In this document: in pieces, positions 3,722 to 9,335 of the stretch
Numbering within the stretch: the stretch's first letter is position 1
Layout: every line of letters begins with the position of its first letter
Source of the DNA: Candidatus Woesearchaeota archaeon
GTDB lineage: Archaea > Nanobdellota > Nanobdellia > Woesearchaeales > JACRKL01
Length of the DNA stretch: 9,335 nucleotides
NCBI GenBank assembly: GCA_016219795.1
Contig: JACRKK010000063.1
Span: forward strand, 1-9,335
Direction of reading: 5' to 3'
Made by a program: the position numbers and the translations under genes
Notes under the pieces: generated by a model
Databases searched by the model: none
Seen by the model: the letters and a program-made list of their open reading frames with translations, nothing else
What the model was told of the DNA's origin: nothing

Positions 3722-5311
3722 TTCTTTTATCAAAACAGGTGTTGGTTTTGGAAACGTCCGGAGATGAGTTAAGCTTTCATCTGATGTCGTTTGCAAAGTC
3801 ATCAACGTACGATACCAGCCCACCATCTCCTCCCTACTGGTTCTTCCTGTTTTAGCCTCTTGAACAACAGTATCTCTATTATTCCAGACATCAGAAAACA
3901 CATCCTTCACGTTTTGTTCAGATAAAGGACTACAGGTCACTGCAAGAATACCAAACGAAACATTGACTGGAATATGGTATGATTTCTCTCCAAAATCCAA
4001 AGCAATGGGATAGGTATTGAATTGAGAAACAAGTCTGGTCAGCCTATCTTGAAGTGCCTCCGGCTGCACCTCAATTGCCAGATAGAATTCGTCACCCCCA
4101 TCGCGTGCTTTAATCACATCACTCTTGAATACGGATGCAATTCTACCAGAAACCGCAGTGATGACCATATCCCCAATCTCATGACCGCACCCGCTGTCAA
4201 TCCCATGCATATAATTGATATCAGCATAAATCAGGCAGAATGGTACCTTTGCTTGTCTTTTCCCGCGACCCTCAGCATACAAACGGAAAGCATATTCTAA
4301 TTTTCTGTGGCCAATATCTTTCCGAAAATATCCTGGAGTCATAGGGTCATACTCAACCGTCTGCCGGAGCTGCTCAACATTCATACGACTGGCAAGATGT
4401 GTGGCATATCTGCGCATCATAGTAAACTGTCCGATACTGAACTCTTCCGGACTCATGACCGTCATAATGCCATACTCTGTTCCATCTTTCCCAATCAACG
4501 GAACAATAATAGAAGAATAAGGAGCATATCCTGGTTTCGATTGTCCAAGAAGGGTTTGGATTCTCTCATCTCTAGATGACAGTCCGCAGTACCTTACCTG
4601 TTTGTTTGGGCCTATCCACAACGGCTCTTTGCTTGACAGCACAACACTCATCAGACTGCTTCCATCATGATTAAATACTCCTGCAGGATCTTCGATAAAT
4701 GGATTTTTGAAAGAAAATCCTTCCAACACAGGCATCGAATCCCCATTGGATCTTACGAAGAGAGAATAGTGCGCTGCACCAACTTTTTTGGTGATGCTCT
4801 CAAGAGCTTTGGAAAGTGCTTCCGGTGTTTTTGCGTGCATAATATCCTCACTAATCTGGCAAATAGTCCGCTCCCATTCAAGGCGGCCTGATTTAATGGA
4901 ATACAGAGTAGGTACTAAGTCCACATTAGGATTCTCCACTGCAGCATCAACATACCCTTGAACAAGAAACTGTTGTGACGTTGGTGATGAAGTAATAAGC
5001 ACACGTGGTGTATGAGGAAACTCCATTGAAACTGCAGTAAGCAGGCCCTCTAAATCCGGTACCCCTTTCCCCTCTATGATCACTGCCTCAAGCTGGGGAT
5101 AGAATGGCGCCCTTCCTCCTCGTTGCGCAAGCATCGTTACTAGTGCTGTTATCCCACTAGAAGGGTTCTGTGTTTCTACAAAATACATTTGATTACCAAC
5201 ACTCAGCGCCTCTAGCCTATACTTGTATGTTGGTTCCCGCTGAAAAGAGATTACTGCAAAAGAATGCCTCTGTGCACCCTCAGCTGAAGTATCTCTGCCA
5301 AATGTTGTCAT
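3707..5311 (-). CDS. Pseudo-receiver + GAF + GGDEF protein (putative diguanylate cyclase-like)
   Basis: This is a 534-residue soluble protein. Residues about 16-145 look like a response-regulator receiver fold, but the phospho-acceptor position is Glu (EAVIIEGKG, E80). Residues about 155-310 resemble a GAF sensor domain. Residues about 320-500 form a GGDEF domain: DPMTPGYFRKD (for DPLTGL.NRR), YADINYMHGID (for L-DID-FK-IND), GHEIGD, RDGGDEF (405-409), VSFGI, and EAKTGR near the end. The loop and first metal Asp are kept. The guanine-contacting Asn is Asp (ID for ND), the second Asp is Asn, and no RxxD inhibitory site is visible. It may make c-di-GMP or another nucleotide, or only bind one. 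I chose ATG 5311, behind a TATA box, because longer starts run into the lipid kinase gene. Confidence 0.85.
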   Translation of the reverse strand: MTTFGRDTSAEGAQRHSFAVISFQREPTYKYRLEALSVGNQMYFVETQNPSSGITALVTMLAQRGGRAPFYPQLEAVIIEGKGVPDLEGLLTAVSMEFPHTPRVLITSSPTSQQFLVQGYVDAAVENPNVDLVPTLYSIKSGRLEWERTICQISEDIMHAKTPEALSKALESITKKVGAAHYSLFVRSNGDSMPVLEGFSFKNPFIEDPAGVFNHDGSSLMSVVLSSKEPLWIGPNKQVRYCGLSSRDERIQTLLGQSKPGYAPYSSIIVPLIGKDGTEYGIMTVMSPEEFSIGQFTMMRRYATHLASRMNVEQLRQTVEYDPMTPGYFRKDIGHRKLEYAFRLYAEGRGKRQAKVPFCLIYADINYMHGIDSGCGHEIGDMVITAVSGRIASVFKSDVIKARDGGDEFYLAIEVQPEALQDRLTRLVSQFNTYPIALDFGEKSYHIPVNVSFGILAVTCSPLSEQNVKDVFSDVWNNRDTVVQEAKTGRTSREEMVGWYRTLMTLQTTSDESLTHLRTFPKPTPVLIKELHYK

Positions 5312-5343
5312 AACTATATCCCAAAAGCAAAAGAATGGAAGTG

Positions 5344-5351
5344 TATTTAAA
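5344..5351 (-). promoter_or_regulatory. TATA box for the GGDEF gene
   Basis: On the minus strand TTTAAATA lies between the lipid kinase stop (5355) and ATG 5311, centred about 36 bases before the ATG. The GGDEF gene may therefore have its own promoter and a leader of about 10 bases. Confidence 0.5.
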
Positions 5352-5354
5352 AAA

Positions 5355-6395
5355 CTATCCCTGCGAATACGTCGACACGACAGATAAATTATAACGGGGC
5401 ATCCTTGTTTTGTTGCAGATAAGCCTGACCGGTCCACCGAGAGACAGAGTAATCGCATCAACCGGCCCCTTCTTTTCACCATCCAGGATATATCCTTCCT
5501 GATACCCAGGCCTCAAAGTCATTTTCTGCGCACAGGTGTTTAGGGTCAAATGCTTGCTTTTTCTGTTAAAAGACGCTGCTGCAAGCCCCAGCAACACACC
5601 AGCCAGACGACCATTTGTTGACAAAATCTGGAATCCCTCCGGCTCATCAAGGGCATCATAAAGCAATGTCCCAAAGCCCACATAAGGATGGGTGCCTGCA
5701 AGGATAGCAGTATAGGGTAGGCTCTGCGTTTTGTCATCAACAGTAATCTCCATGCTGCGCGGATGCATCAACTGATGATGATAGAACGGCGTGCCCGTAC
5801 ATGCAGACGCAACTCCCTCCACAGTCAACTGTGCTTTTGCTCTAAGACCATGCTTACCCGTACCTTGTGCCTGCAGTGAAGCAAGAATATCATCATAGCG
5901 AGAGAATGCAGGAACGGTAAGTCCGGTTGTAAAAAGAAAGCCATGCTCCCCATTTGCCTGGAGGGTATTATATTGGATGACGTCAAACACCGCATGAGCA
6001 TCCCGGCTGGTTGGATTGTGATAATGGTCTGCAAACCATTCCAATGTGCGCAGGGGCTTTTGACCACCAAAACCAGACTCATGGCTCGTCACGTTATTAG
6101 AACCACCATCAAGCACAAGAAAAAAGGGGAGTTCTCCTCCTACATCAAAACAGGCATTGACGGTTGTCTGGGTTGTCCCATCGCCCCCTGCAACAATAAT
6201 CCCCTTCACGCCCTCCTGCTTAGCCTGTTGGATACGCTCCAAAAGACCACCCACATCCATCGAGATATAAAGGTCTCTATCAGGCACAAAAAGCCCAGGA
6301 AGCCTAGCGGCAAGAAGTTTGGCAATTTGTTGATCATTATCCGTCCCCCTATTCTGACCGGAGGCCGGGTTGTAAACGCATAATAGTTCTGCCAT
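5355..6395 (-). CDS. Diacylglycerol/sphingosine kinase-like lipid kinase
   Basis: This 346-residue protein matches the DAGK catalytic family in length and motif order. It has the N-terminal strand with YNPASGQNRG (8-17), the ATP-binding VAGGDGT (68-74), the second nucleotide loop DGGSNN (96-101), and a C-terminal DGE (305-307) at the usual catalytic-base position. Family members phosphorylate diacylglycerol, sphingoid bases, or in archaea lipid or polyprenol-like alcohols at the membrane face. The second loop reads D-G-G-S-N-N where most relatives have P-x-G-T-x-N, so substrate or activity may differ. ATG 6395 is chosen over the longer frame (to 6455) because a TATA box sits 27 bases before it and the fold starts at once. 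The GGDEF gene follows after 43 bases. Confidence 0.85.
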   Translation of the reverse strand: MAELLCVYNPASGQNRGTDNDQQIAKLLAARLPGLFVPDRDLYISMDVGGLLERIQQAKQEGVKGIIVAGGDGTTQTTVNACFDVGGELPFFLVLDGGSNNVTSHESGFGGQKPLRTLEWFADHYHNPTSRDAHAVFDVIQYNTLQANGEHGFLFTTGLTVPAFSRYDDILASLQAQGTGKHGLRAKAQLTVEGVASACTGTPFYHHQLMHPRSMEITVDDKTQSLPYTAILAGTHPYVGFGTLLYDALDEPEGFQILSTNGRLAGVLLGLAAASFNRKSKHLTLNTCAQKMTLRPGYQEGYILDGEKKGPVDAITLSLGGPVRLICNKTRMPRYNLSVVSTYSQG

Positions 6396-6418
6396 GAGGT
6401 ACGGGGTGATTGACTTCT

Positions 6419-6426
6419 CTTTATAG
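6419..6426 (-). promoter_or_regulatory. TATA box for the lipid kinase gene
   Basis: On the minus strand CTATAAAG is centred about 27 bases before ATG 6395, implying a leaderless transcript. Its last bases overlap the left arm of the inverted repeat starting at 6425, so a protein or structure there could affect this promoter. Confidence 0.65.
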
Positions 6427-6463
6427 AGAATTTTGATTAACCATCTATTTGTCAAAATTCTCT
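6425..6463. repeat. Perfect 12-bp inverted repeat (first of a tandem pair)
   Basis: AGAGAATTTTGA (6425-6436) and TCAAAATTCTCT (6452-6463) are exact reverse complements around a 15-base loop. The next inverted repeat begins at the very next base. The pair fills the divergent intergenic region. Confidence 0.9.
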
Positions 6464-6506
6464 TAGAGGAATTTGACTAAAACTATGGGTTATTCAAATT
6501 CCTCTA
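6464..6506. repeat. Perfect 13-bp inverted repeat (second of a tandem pair)
   Basis: TAGAGGAATTTGA (6464-6476) and TCAAATTCCTCTA (6494-6506) are exact reverse complements around a 17-base loop. The arm is a near copy of the preceding repeat's arm (AGAG.AATTT..A). The two inner arms can alternatively pair around TTA with small bulges. Confidence 0.9.
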
Positions 6507-6544
6507 TAACTATTTCTTCTCAATCATCCTGCACAACAAATAAC

Positions 6545-6551
6545 TTTAAAA
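6545..6551 (+). promoter_or_regulatory. Possible TATA box for the helical protein gene
   Basis: TTTAAAA is centred about 45 bases before ATG 6593, predicting a leader of roughly 18 bases. No Shine-Dalgarno sequence is seen, so the assignment is weak. Confidence 0.4.
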
Positions 6552-6592
6552 ACTCCCTTTCCCTCTCTCTTCCCCTCAGATCAACAGCCCTT

Positions 6593-7369
6593 ATGGTATA
6601 CATCAACAAACTCCAGGACTTAAACCCCCGCTCGGCCAAAGTGGAATCTATCGCCCTCATGCGCGACATCAAGAAAGATGTAAACTTCCCCCTTTCTCAA
6701 GAGAAGCTTAAAGACCAGCTAACGGTGTTCTTCTTCTCAAAAACCGACATAGATGCGATGGCCGCCGCACTGGAGTGCCTTCCGCAGGTTCTGATGGAAC
6801 TTGCCGAGATTCTTAAAGAGAATCTCAACTGCTATGAACCAGTAAATGTCCAGCGCACTATGAACGGCCTGCAAGAGATCCCGGAACCCCTCAACAAGAA
6901 CATGGACTATGCCAAGCGCATCTTTGAATGGCAGGACGAATTCGTGCCCTATGTAACTGCGCTCTTCAACGAGCTTCCCACACTCAGGACCCTTGATGAA
7001 AAGAAAGTATACGAAGAAAAGCTCAAGAATATCTTTGCCAAGATCCTCCGCCAGCGTGAAGACTTTGCATTCAAATATGCAGATATCATCAACGAAGCAC
7101 AGGTGTCCCGGATTCGGAATCTGGAAGAAAGCATCAAAAATGGTTTTCTCTTCAATGTCAAGATGGACGAATATTTGCTCAAAAAAGATTTTAGTATGCG
7201 CAGCAGGCGTATCCCCACGATGGAGCTTGACAGGATTGCCCAGCTAAATAATAAAATGATGGAGATTAAACGGGGTGTCGAGCGCGCTTATGACGGCAAC
7301 ATGCGCATGATTCAGATGGCCATCCTCCTCTTCACTTATATTGAATGGTTGAAAGGCCAGATAAGGTAA
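6593..7369 (+). CDS. Helical protein of unknown function
   Basis: I do not recognise this 258-residue protein. It is rich in charged residues with regular hydrophobic spacing and looks almost entirely alpha-helical. Likely coiled-coil stretches lie around 140-200 (LDEKKVYEEKLKNIFAKIL, LRQREDFAFKYADI) and near the end (RIAQLNNKMMEIKRGVERAY). The C-terminal MIQMAILLFTYIEWL is hydrophobic but short and amphipathic, and not a convincing membrane anchor. There are no Cys motifs, nucleotide loops or signal peptide. I chose ATG 6593 because the 40 codons upstream in frame are low-complexity Ser/Leu and run into the inverted repeat at 6464-6506. The zinc-ribbon gene starts five bases after its stop, so the two are probably one operon. 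Confidence 0.7.
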   Translation: MVYINKLQDLNPRSAKVESIALMRDIKKDVNFPLSQEKLKDQLTVFFFSKTDIDAMAAALECLPQVLMELAEILKENLNCYEPVNVQRTMNGLQEIPEPLNKNMDYAKRIFEWQDEFVPYVTALFNELPTLRTLDEKKVYEEKLKNIFAKILRQREDFAFKYADIINEAQVSRIRNLEESIKNGFLFNVKMDEYLLKKDFSMRSRRIPTMELDRIAQLNNKMMEIKRGVERAYDGNMRMIQMAILLFTYIEWLKGQIR

Positions 7370-7374
7370 AAAAT

Positions 7375-7776
7375 ATGGCAGCCATAAGCGTCAATTGCAA
7401 ACAGTGCGGAAGACCATCCCCCTCTACAGATTTTGTGCTAGACCCCTATTATGGCATGATGGTATGCGCAGCCTGCGTCAAGGCAAGAAAACAGCAGGCA
7501 AGCATCACCCAAAGCAGGGAAAAAGCGAAAGCAGATGCAGCTGCGCACGCACTACAGGAGCAGCAAAAAGGAAAGCCTGCCGGTTGGGATGCAGAAGACG
7601 AATACCTCGAGAAAATGGGTCGATTCAGAAAAACAGAAACCGCACCCACCGGTGAAACTCAAGGAAAGGAAAAGCTCAATAAGACCTGCCACAAATGCCA
7701 GTACGCATATGTCTATAACACCGTGACCCGGTTTCCACGATCATGCCCTTACTGTGGTGCGCAAATCGTTCTTTAA
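7375..7776 (+). CDS. Double zinc-ribbon protein
   Basis: This 133-residue protein has a four-Cys cluster at each end: C8-x2-C11 with C31-x2-C34, and C105-x2-C108 with C124-x2-C127. Each is a zinc-ribbon pattern, joined by an Ala/Lys/Gln-rich helical linker (about 38-65) and a disordered charged stretch. The C-terminal part (KTCHKCQYAYVYN ... SCPYCGAQI) is typical of small archaeal ribbons that bind nucleic acid or protein. The role is unknown. ATG 7375 has AAGGT seven bases upstream, overlapping the stop of the preceding gene. That spacing favours this start over an upstream GTG-type frame and ties it to the helical protein in one operon. Confidence 0.78.
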   Translation: MAAISVNCKQCGRPSPSTDFVLDPYYGMMVCAACVKARKQQASITQSREKAKADAAAHALQEQQKGKPAGWDAEDEYLEKMGRFRKTETAPTGETQGKEKLNKTCHKCQYAYVYNTVTRFPRSCPYCGAQIVL

Positions 7777-7785
7777 TCAAAACCA

Positions 7786-7792
7786 TTATATA
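7786..7792 (+). promoter_or_regulatory. TATA box for the DRG GTPase gene
   Basis: TTATATA is centred about 27 bases before ATG 7816, so the transcript is probably leaderless. A T-run follows at 7798-7803. Confidence 0.65.
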
Positions 7793-7815
7793 GTGTGTTT
7801 TTTCTCTTCGCCAGC

Positions 7816-8913
7816 ATGGTTAATTACGAAGACCAGGTAAAGCAGCTGGAAGAAGAGCTGACAAAGACTGACTACAACAAGAGGACACAGCATCATATAG
7901 GCCTAGTCAAGGCAAAGATCGCACGCCTGCGGGAAAAAGATGAACAACGCCGTTCAGGTGGGAAAAAAGGGGAAGGCTACTCTGTCCGAAAAAGCGGCGA
8001 TGCCACCGCTGTCCTCCTTGGCTTTCCATCCGTCGGTAAATCCACGCTCTTAAACGCACTCACCAACGCCAATTCTCCGGTAGGGGCATATGATTTCACC
8101 ACCCTTGATGTCATCCCCGGTGTTATGGAATACCAGCACGCCAGCATCCAGGTGCTGGACGTTCCAGGAATTGTACGGGGGGCAGCATCAGGCAAAGGCA
8201 GGGGAAGAGAGGTACTTGCGGTGCTACGGAGCGCAGACCTCGTCATCATCCTCCTTGATGTCCACAAGCCAGATCACCATGCAGCCCTCCTTCAGGAAAT
8301 CTACGAAGCGCACTTGCGCATCAACCAGAAACCCGCCATTGTCAAGATAAAGAAGACTATTCGTGGAGGCGTCAGGGTAGGAAGCACTGTCACCCTCCAT
8401 CACATTGACGAGCAGACCATTAAGAACATCTTAAACGAATTCAAGATGTCAAATGCCGATGTGCTCATCCGGGAAGACATAACCATTGACCAATTTATTG
8501 ACGTCATAGAGGGAAACAAGCACTACGTTTCGGCCATTGTTGTGGTAAACAAGATTGATTCCGCGTCTGAAGAACAAATAGCCATGGTAAAACAGCTAAT
8601 CCATCCGGACATCATGATTTCCGCCAACAAGAAATCCAACATCGAAGCGCTCAAGCGGAAGATGTTTGACAAGCTTGAGTTCATCCGCCTGTATATGAAA
8701 GAGCCGGGAAAAATGGCAGACATGAAAGAGCCTATGATTGGACGAAGGGGTAACACCCTCCAGGACGTCTGCATGAAACTCCATAAAGATTTCGTGACCA
8801 AATTCAGGTATGCACGCATCTGGGGCAAAAGCGTGAAGTTTGAGGGACAGCGCATTCTGAAACTTGCGCATCGTCTTGAGGACAATGATATCATAGAACT
8901 ACATATGAAATAA
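7816..8913 (+). CDS. DRG-family (developmentally regulated GTP-binding) GTPase
   Basis: This 365-residue protein has the full DRG layout. A basic N-terminal helical region (1-55) is followed by the G domain with G1 GFPSVGKST (69-77), the YDFTTLDVIPG switch (92-102), G3 DVPG (115-118), G4 NKID (245-248) and G5 SAN (269-271). The typical DRG insertion carries KIKKTIRGGVRVG, and a TGS domain (about 290-363) ends in DNDIIELHMK. DRG proteins are conserved in archaea and eukaryotes; they bind RNA or ribosomes and are linked to translation under stress. Length is normal and all nucleotide motifs are intact. ATG 7816 fits the TATA spacing, and the seven codons upstream in frame are U-rich leader. This is the best evidence here for an archaeal host. 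Confidence 0.95.
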   Translation: MVNYEDQVKQLEEELTKTDYNKRTQHHIGLVKAKIARLREKDEQRRSGGKKGEGYSVRKSGDATAVLLGFPSVGKSTLLNALTNANSPVGAYDFTTLDVIPGVMEYQHASIQVLDVPGIVRGAASGKGRGREVLAVLRSADLVIILLDVHKPDHHAALLQEIYEAHLRINQKPAIVKIKKTIRGGVRVGSTVTLHHIDEQTIKNILNEFKMSNADVLIREDITIDQFIDVIEGNKHYVSAIVVVNKIDSASEEQIAMVKQLIHPDIMISANKKSNIEALKRKMFDKLEFIRLYMKEPGKMADMKEPMIGRRGNTLQDVCMKLHKDFVTKFRYARIWGKSVKFEGQRILKLAHRLEDNDIIELHMK

Positions 8914-8945
8914 TCAAAATAAAGAAAATAAAAATGCCCTAGAAA
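8914..8945. terminator. Shared terminator region between convergent genes
   Basis: The 32 bases between the DRG gene stop and the small minus-strand gene stop are mostly A on the plus strand. They read TTTTTATTTTCTTTATTTT on the minus strand, suited to oligo-T termination of the minus-strand gene. No hairpin is seen. Confidence 0.45.
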
Positions 8946-9116
8946 CTACTTGTTCTTGGCTGCAAAATCCTTACTGACGACACGCCAGCATTCATGGGGG
9001 CCGGTTAATGATTTAGTTACTGCAAAAAACCTACCATCCCTATTGACTACCTTGTATGTGGTGGCCTTGAATTTCTCCTTGCTTTTCACGTCATAGAACT
9101 CCAGTTCTTGTGGCAT
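8946..9116 (-). CDS. Small conserved-looking archaeal protein (56 residues)
   Basis: The minus strand encodes 56 residues from ATG 9116 to TAG 8946. The ORF is too short for many gene finders but well supported. A strong GAGGTGA Shine-Dalgarno sequence lies four bases before the ATG, and a TATA box is at 9172-9179. The protein is basic and seems to form a small beta fold: EFYDVKSKEKF, then YKVVNRDGRFFAVT, then GPHECWRVVSKDF. I associate this pattern (YDVK..kkF, then R.FAV.kSp.G.ecWR) with short uncharacterised proteins in many archaea, but cannot confirm that here. No function can be given. It is convergent with the DRG gene and downstream of a transposase tail. Confidence 0.82.
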   Translation of the reverse strand: MPQELEFYDVKSKEKFKATTYKVVNRDGRFFAVTKSLTGPHECWRVVSKDFAAKNK

Positions 9117-9120
9117 AGTT

Positions 9121-9127
9121 TCACCTC
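9121..9127 (-). promoter_or_regulatory. Strong ribosome binding site of the 56-residue protein
   Basis: GAGGTGA on the minus strand is four bases before ATG 9116. It is one of the few strong Shine-Dalgarno sequences in the window and fixes the start of this short gene. Confidence 0.75.
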
Positions 9128-9171
9128 AAAGGCACACTTCCCGTGCTTTTGGGGCCTTGTATCTGTTTCGG

Positions 9172-9179
9172 TTTATAAA
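9172..9179 (-). promoter_or_regulatory. TATA box for the 56-residue protein gene
   Basis: TTTATAAA on the minus strand predicts a start near 9149 and a leader of about 33 bases carrying the ribosome binding site. It begins just past the transposase stop codon. Confidence 0.6.
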
Positions 9180-9186
9180 TATTTAC

Positions 9187-9335
9187 CTAATACTGGCTCC
9201 GGTGAAAAAGTCTAGCTAAAATAGCCTTCAGATTGTGAAGGATGATTTTTGCGGTTACTTCCGCGTGCTGTGCGCGGAAGGTGACGCTTCGGACGTAGTC
9301 TCCGAAGCGTCGTTTAAAGCTTGAGTTGTTGTACT
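9187..9335 (-). CDS. Transposase C-terminal end (partial, continues past right edge)
   Basis: The minus strand is open from the window edge to TAG at 9187-9189, giving 48 residues. The sequence SSFKRRFGDYVRSVTFRAQ, then AEVTAKIILHNLKAI, matches the end of archaeal and bacterial DDE transposases of the IS4/IS5-like supergroup. There, 'FKr.FG.yvrsrt...Q..E...K.i.hNl' carries the last catalytic Glu (here the E of AEV) and the final helix. The start and the other catalytic residues lie beyond the window, so intactness is unknown. The 3' part overlaps several strong hairpins. It differs from the transposase tail at 1-88. Confidence 0.72.
   Translation of the reverse strand, partial: YNNSSFKRRFGDYVRSVTFRAQHAEVTAKIILHNLKAILARLFHRSQY
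9254..9311. repeat. Two overlapping GC-rich hairpins inside the transposase coding region
   Basis: GTTACTTCCGCG (9254-9265) pairs with CGCGGAAGGTGAC (9273-9285), giving 12 bp with one bulged G, one wobble pair and a 7-base loop. GACGCTTCGGA (9283-9293) pairs exactly with TCCGAAGCGTC (9301-9311), also with a 7-base loop. They share the bases GAC. A smaller hairpin, CCTTCA/TGAAGG, lies at 9225-9241. Confidence 0.75.

Noticed and set aside
5312..5482. Longer N-terminus for the GGDEF protein (start at 5482)
   Set aside because: It would overlap the lipid kinase gene by 128 bases in a different frame, adds a basic, Cys-rich stretch with no fold, and bypasses a good TATA box.
6396..6455. Longer N-terminus for the lipid kinase (start at 6455)
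   Set aside because: The extra 20 codons cover the TATA box and the inverted repeat, and the conserved fold begins at the ATG at 6395.
884..6506. CRISPR array
   Set aside because: The inverted repeats are not copies of one direct repeat, and there are no regularly spaced repeat-spacer units or cas-like genes.
6473..6592. Longer N-terminus for the helical protein (start at 6473)
   Set aside because: The 40 extra residues are low-complexity Ser/Thr/Leu and are encoded partly by an inverted repeat. This is more likely the leader and promoter region.
9238..9248. C/D-box small RNA
   Set aside because: GGATGATT resembles a C box, but no paired D box at a suitable distance was found and the stretch lies inside the transposase reading frame.

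Overview
The window looks archaeal, probably from a small-genome (DPANN/Woesearchaeota-like) lineage. It has a DRG-family GTPase with a C-terminal TGS domain, two tRNA-Ala genes with no encoded CCA, TATA boxes centred about 27 bases before several start codons (leaderless transcripts), and a few GGTGA-type ribosome binding sites. The lineage is inferred from style only.

Left part (1 to about 2290): an AT-rich accessory block. It opens with the C-terminal end of a transposase and a candidate insertion-sequence end. Next come a MNT-type nucleotidyltransferase, an odd ORF whose 5' end is made of two inverted repeats, a ribbon-helix-helix remnant, and an unusual tRNA-Ala(CGC) convergent with that remnant. 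An intact RelE/ParE-type toxin with its antitoxin lies directly upstream of this tRNA on the same strand. A 200-base gene-free stretch follows. It is packed with RNA or DNA structure and bounded by an 18-base direct repeat of the 3' end of tRNA-Ala(GGC), which looks like an integration scar.

Middle part (2346 to 6395): a Cys-rich protein overlaps a metallophosphoesterase on the plus strand. These meet tail to tail with two minus-strand genes: a diacylglycerol/lipid kinase-like protein followed by a pseudo-receiver + GAF + GGDEF protein. A GGDEF protein is unusual in an archaeal setting.

Right part (6396 to 9335): a divergent promoter region holds two abutting long inverted repeats. It is followed by a plus-strand run: a helical protein of unknown function, a double zinc-ribbon protein and the DRG GTPase. 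A 56-residue conserved-looking small protein follows on the minus strand. The window closes with the C-terminal end of a second transposase entering from beyond the right edge.

The pattern not explained by the genes is a set of long perfect inverted repeats (11 to 13 bp arms, mostly 15 to 25-base loops) that occur as adjacent pairs at three unrelated places: 884-972, 2148-2259 and 6425-6506. Arm sequences differ between sites, but two of the three pairs have related arms that could re-pair into an alternative middle hairpin. I do not recognise this as a named element, and it is the best candidate here for something undescribed.
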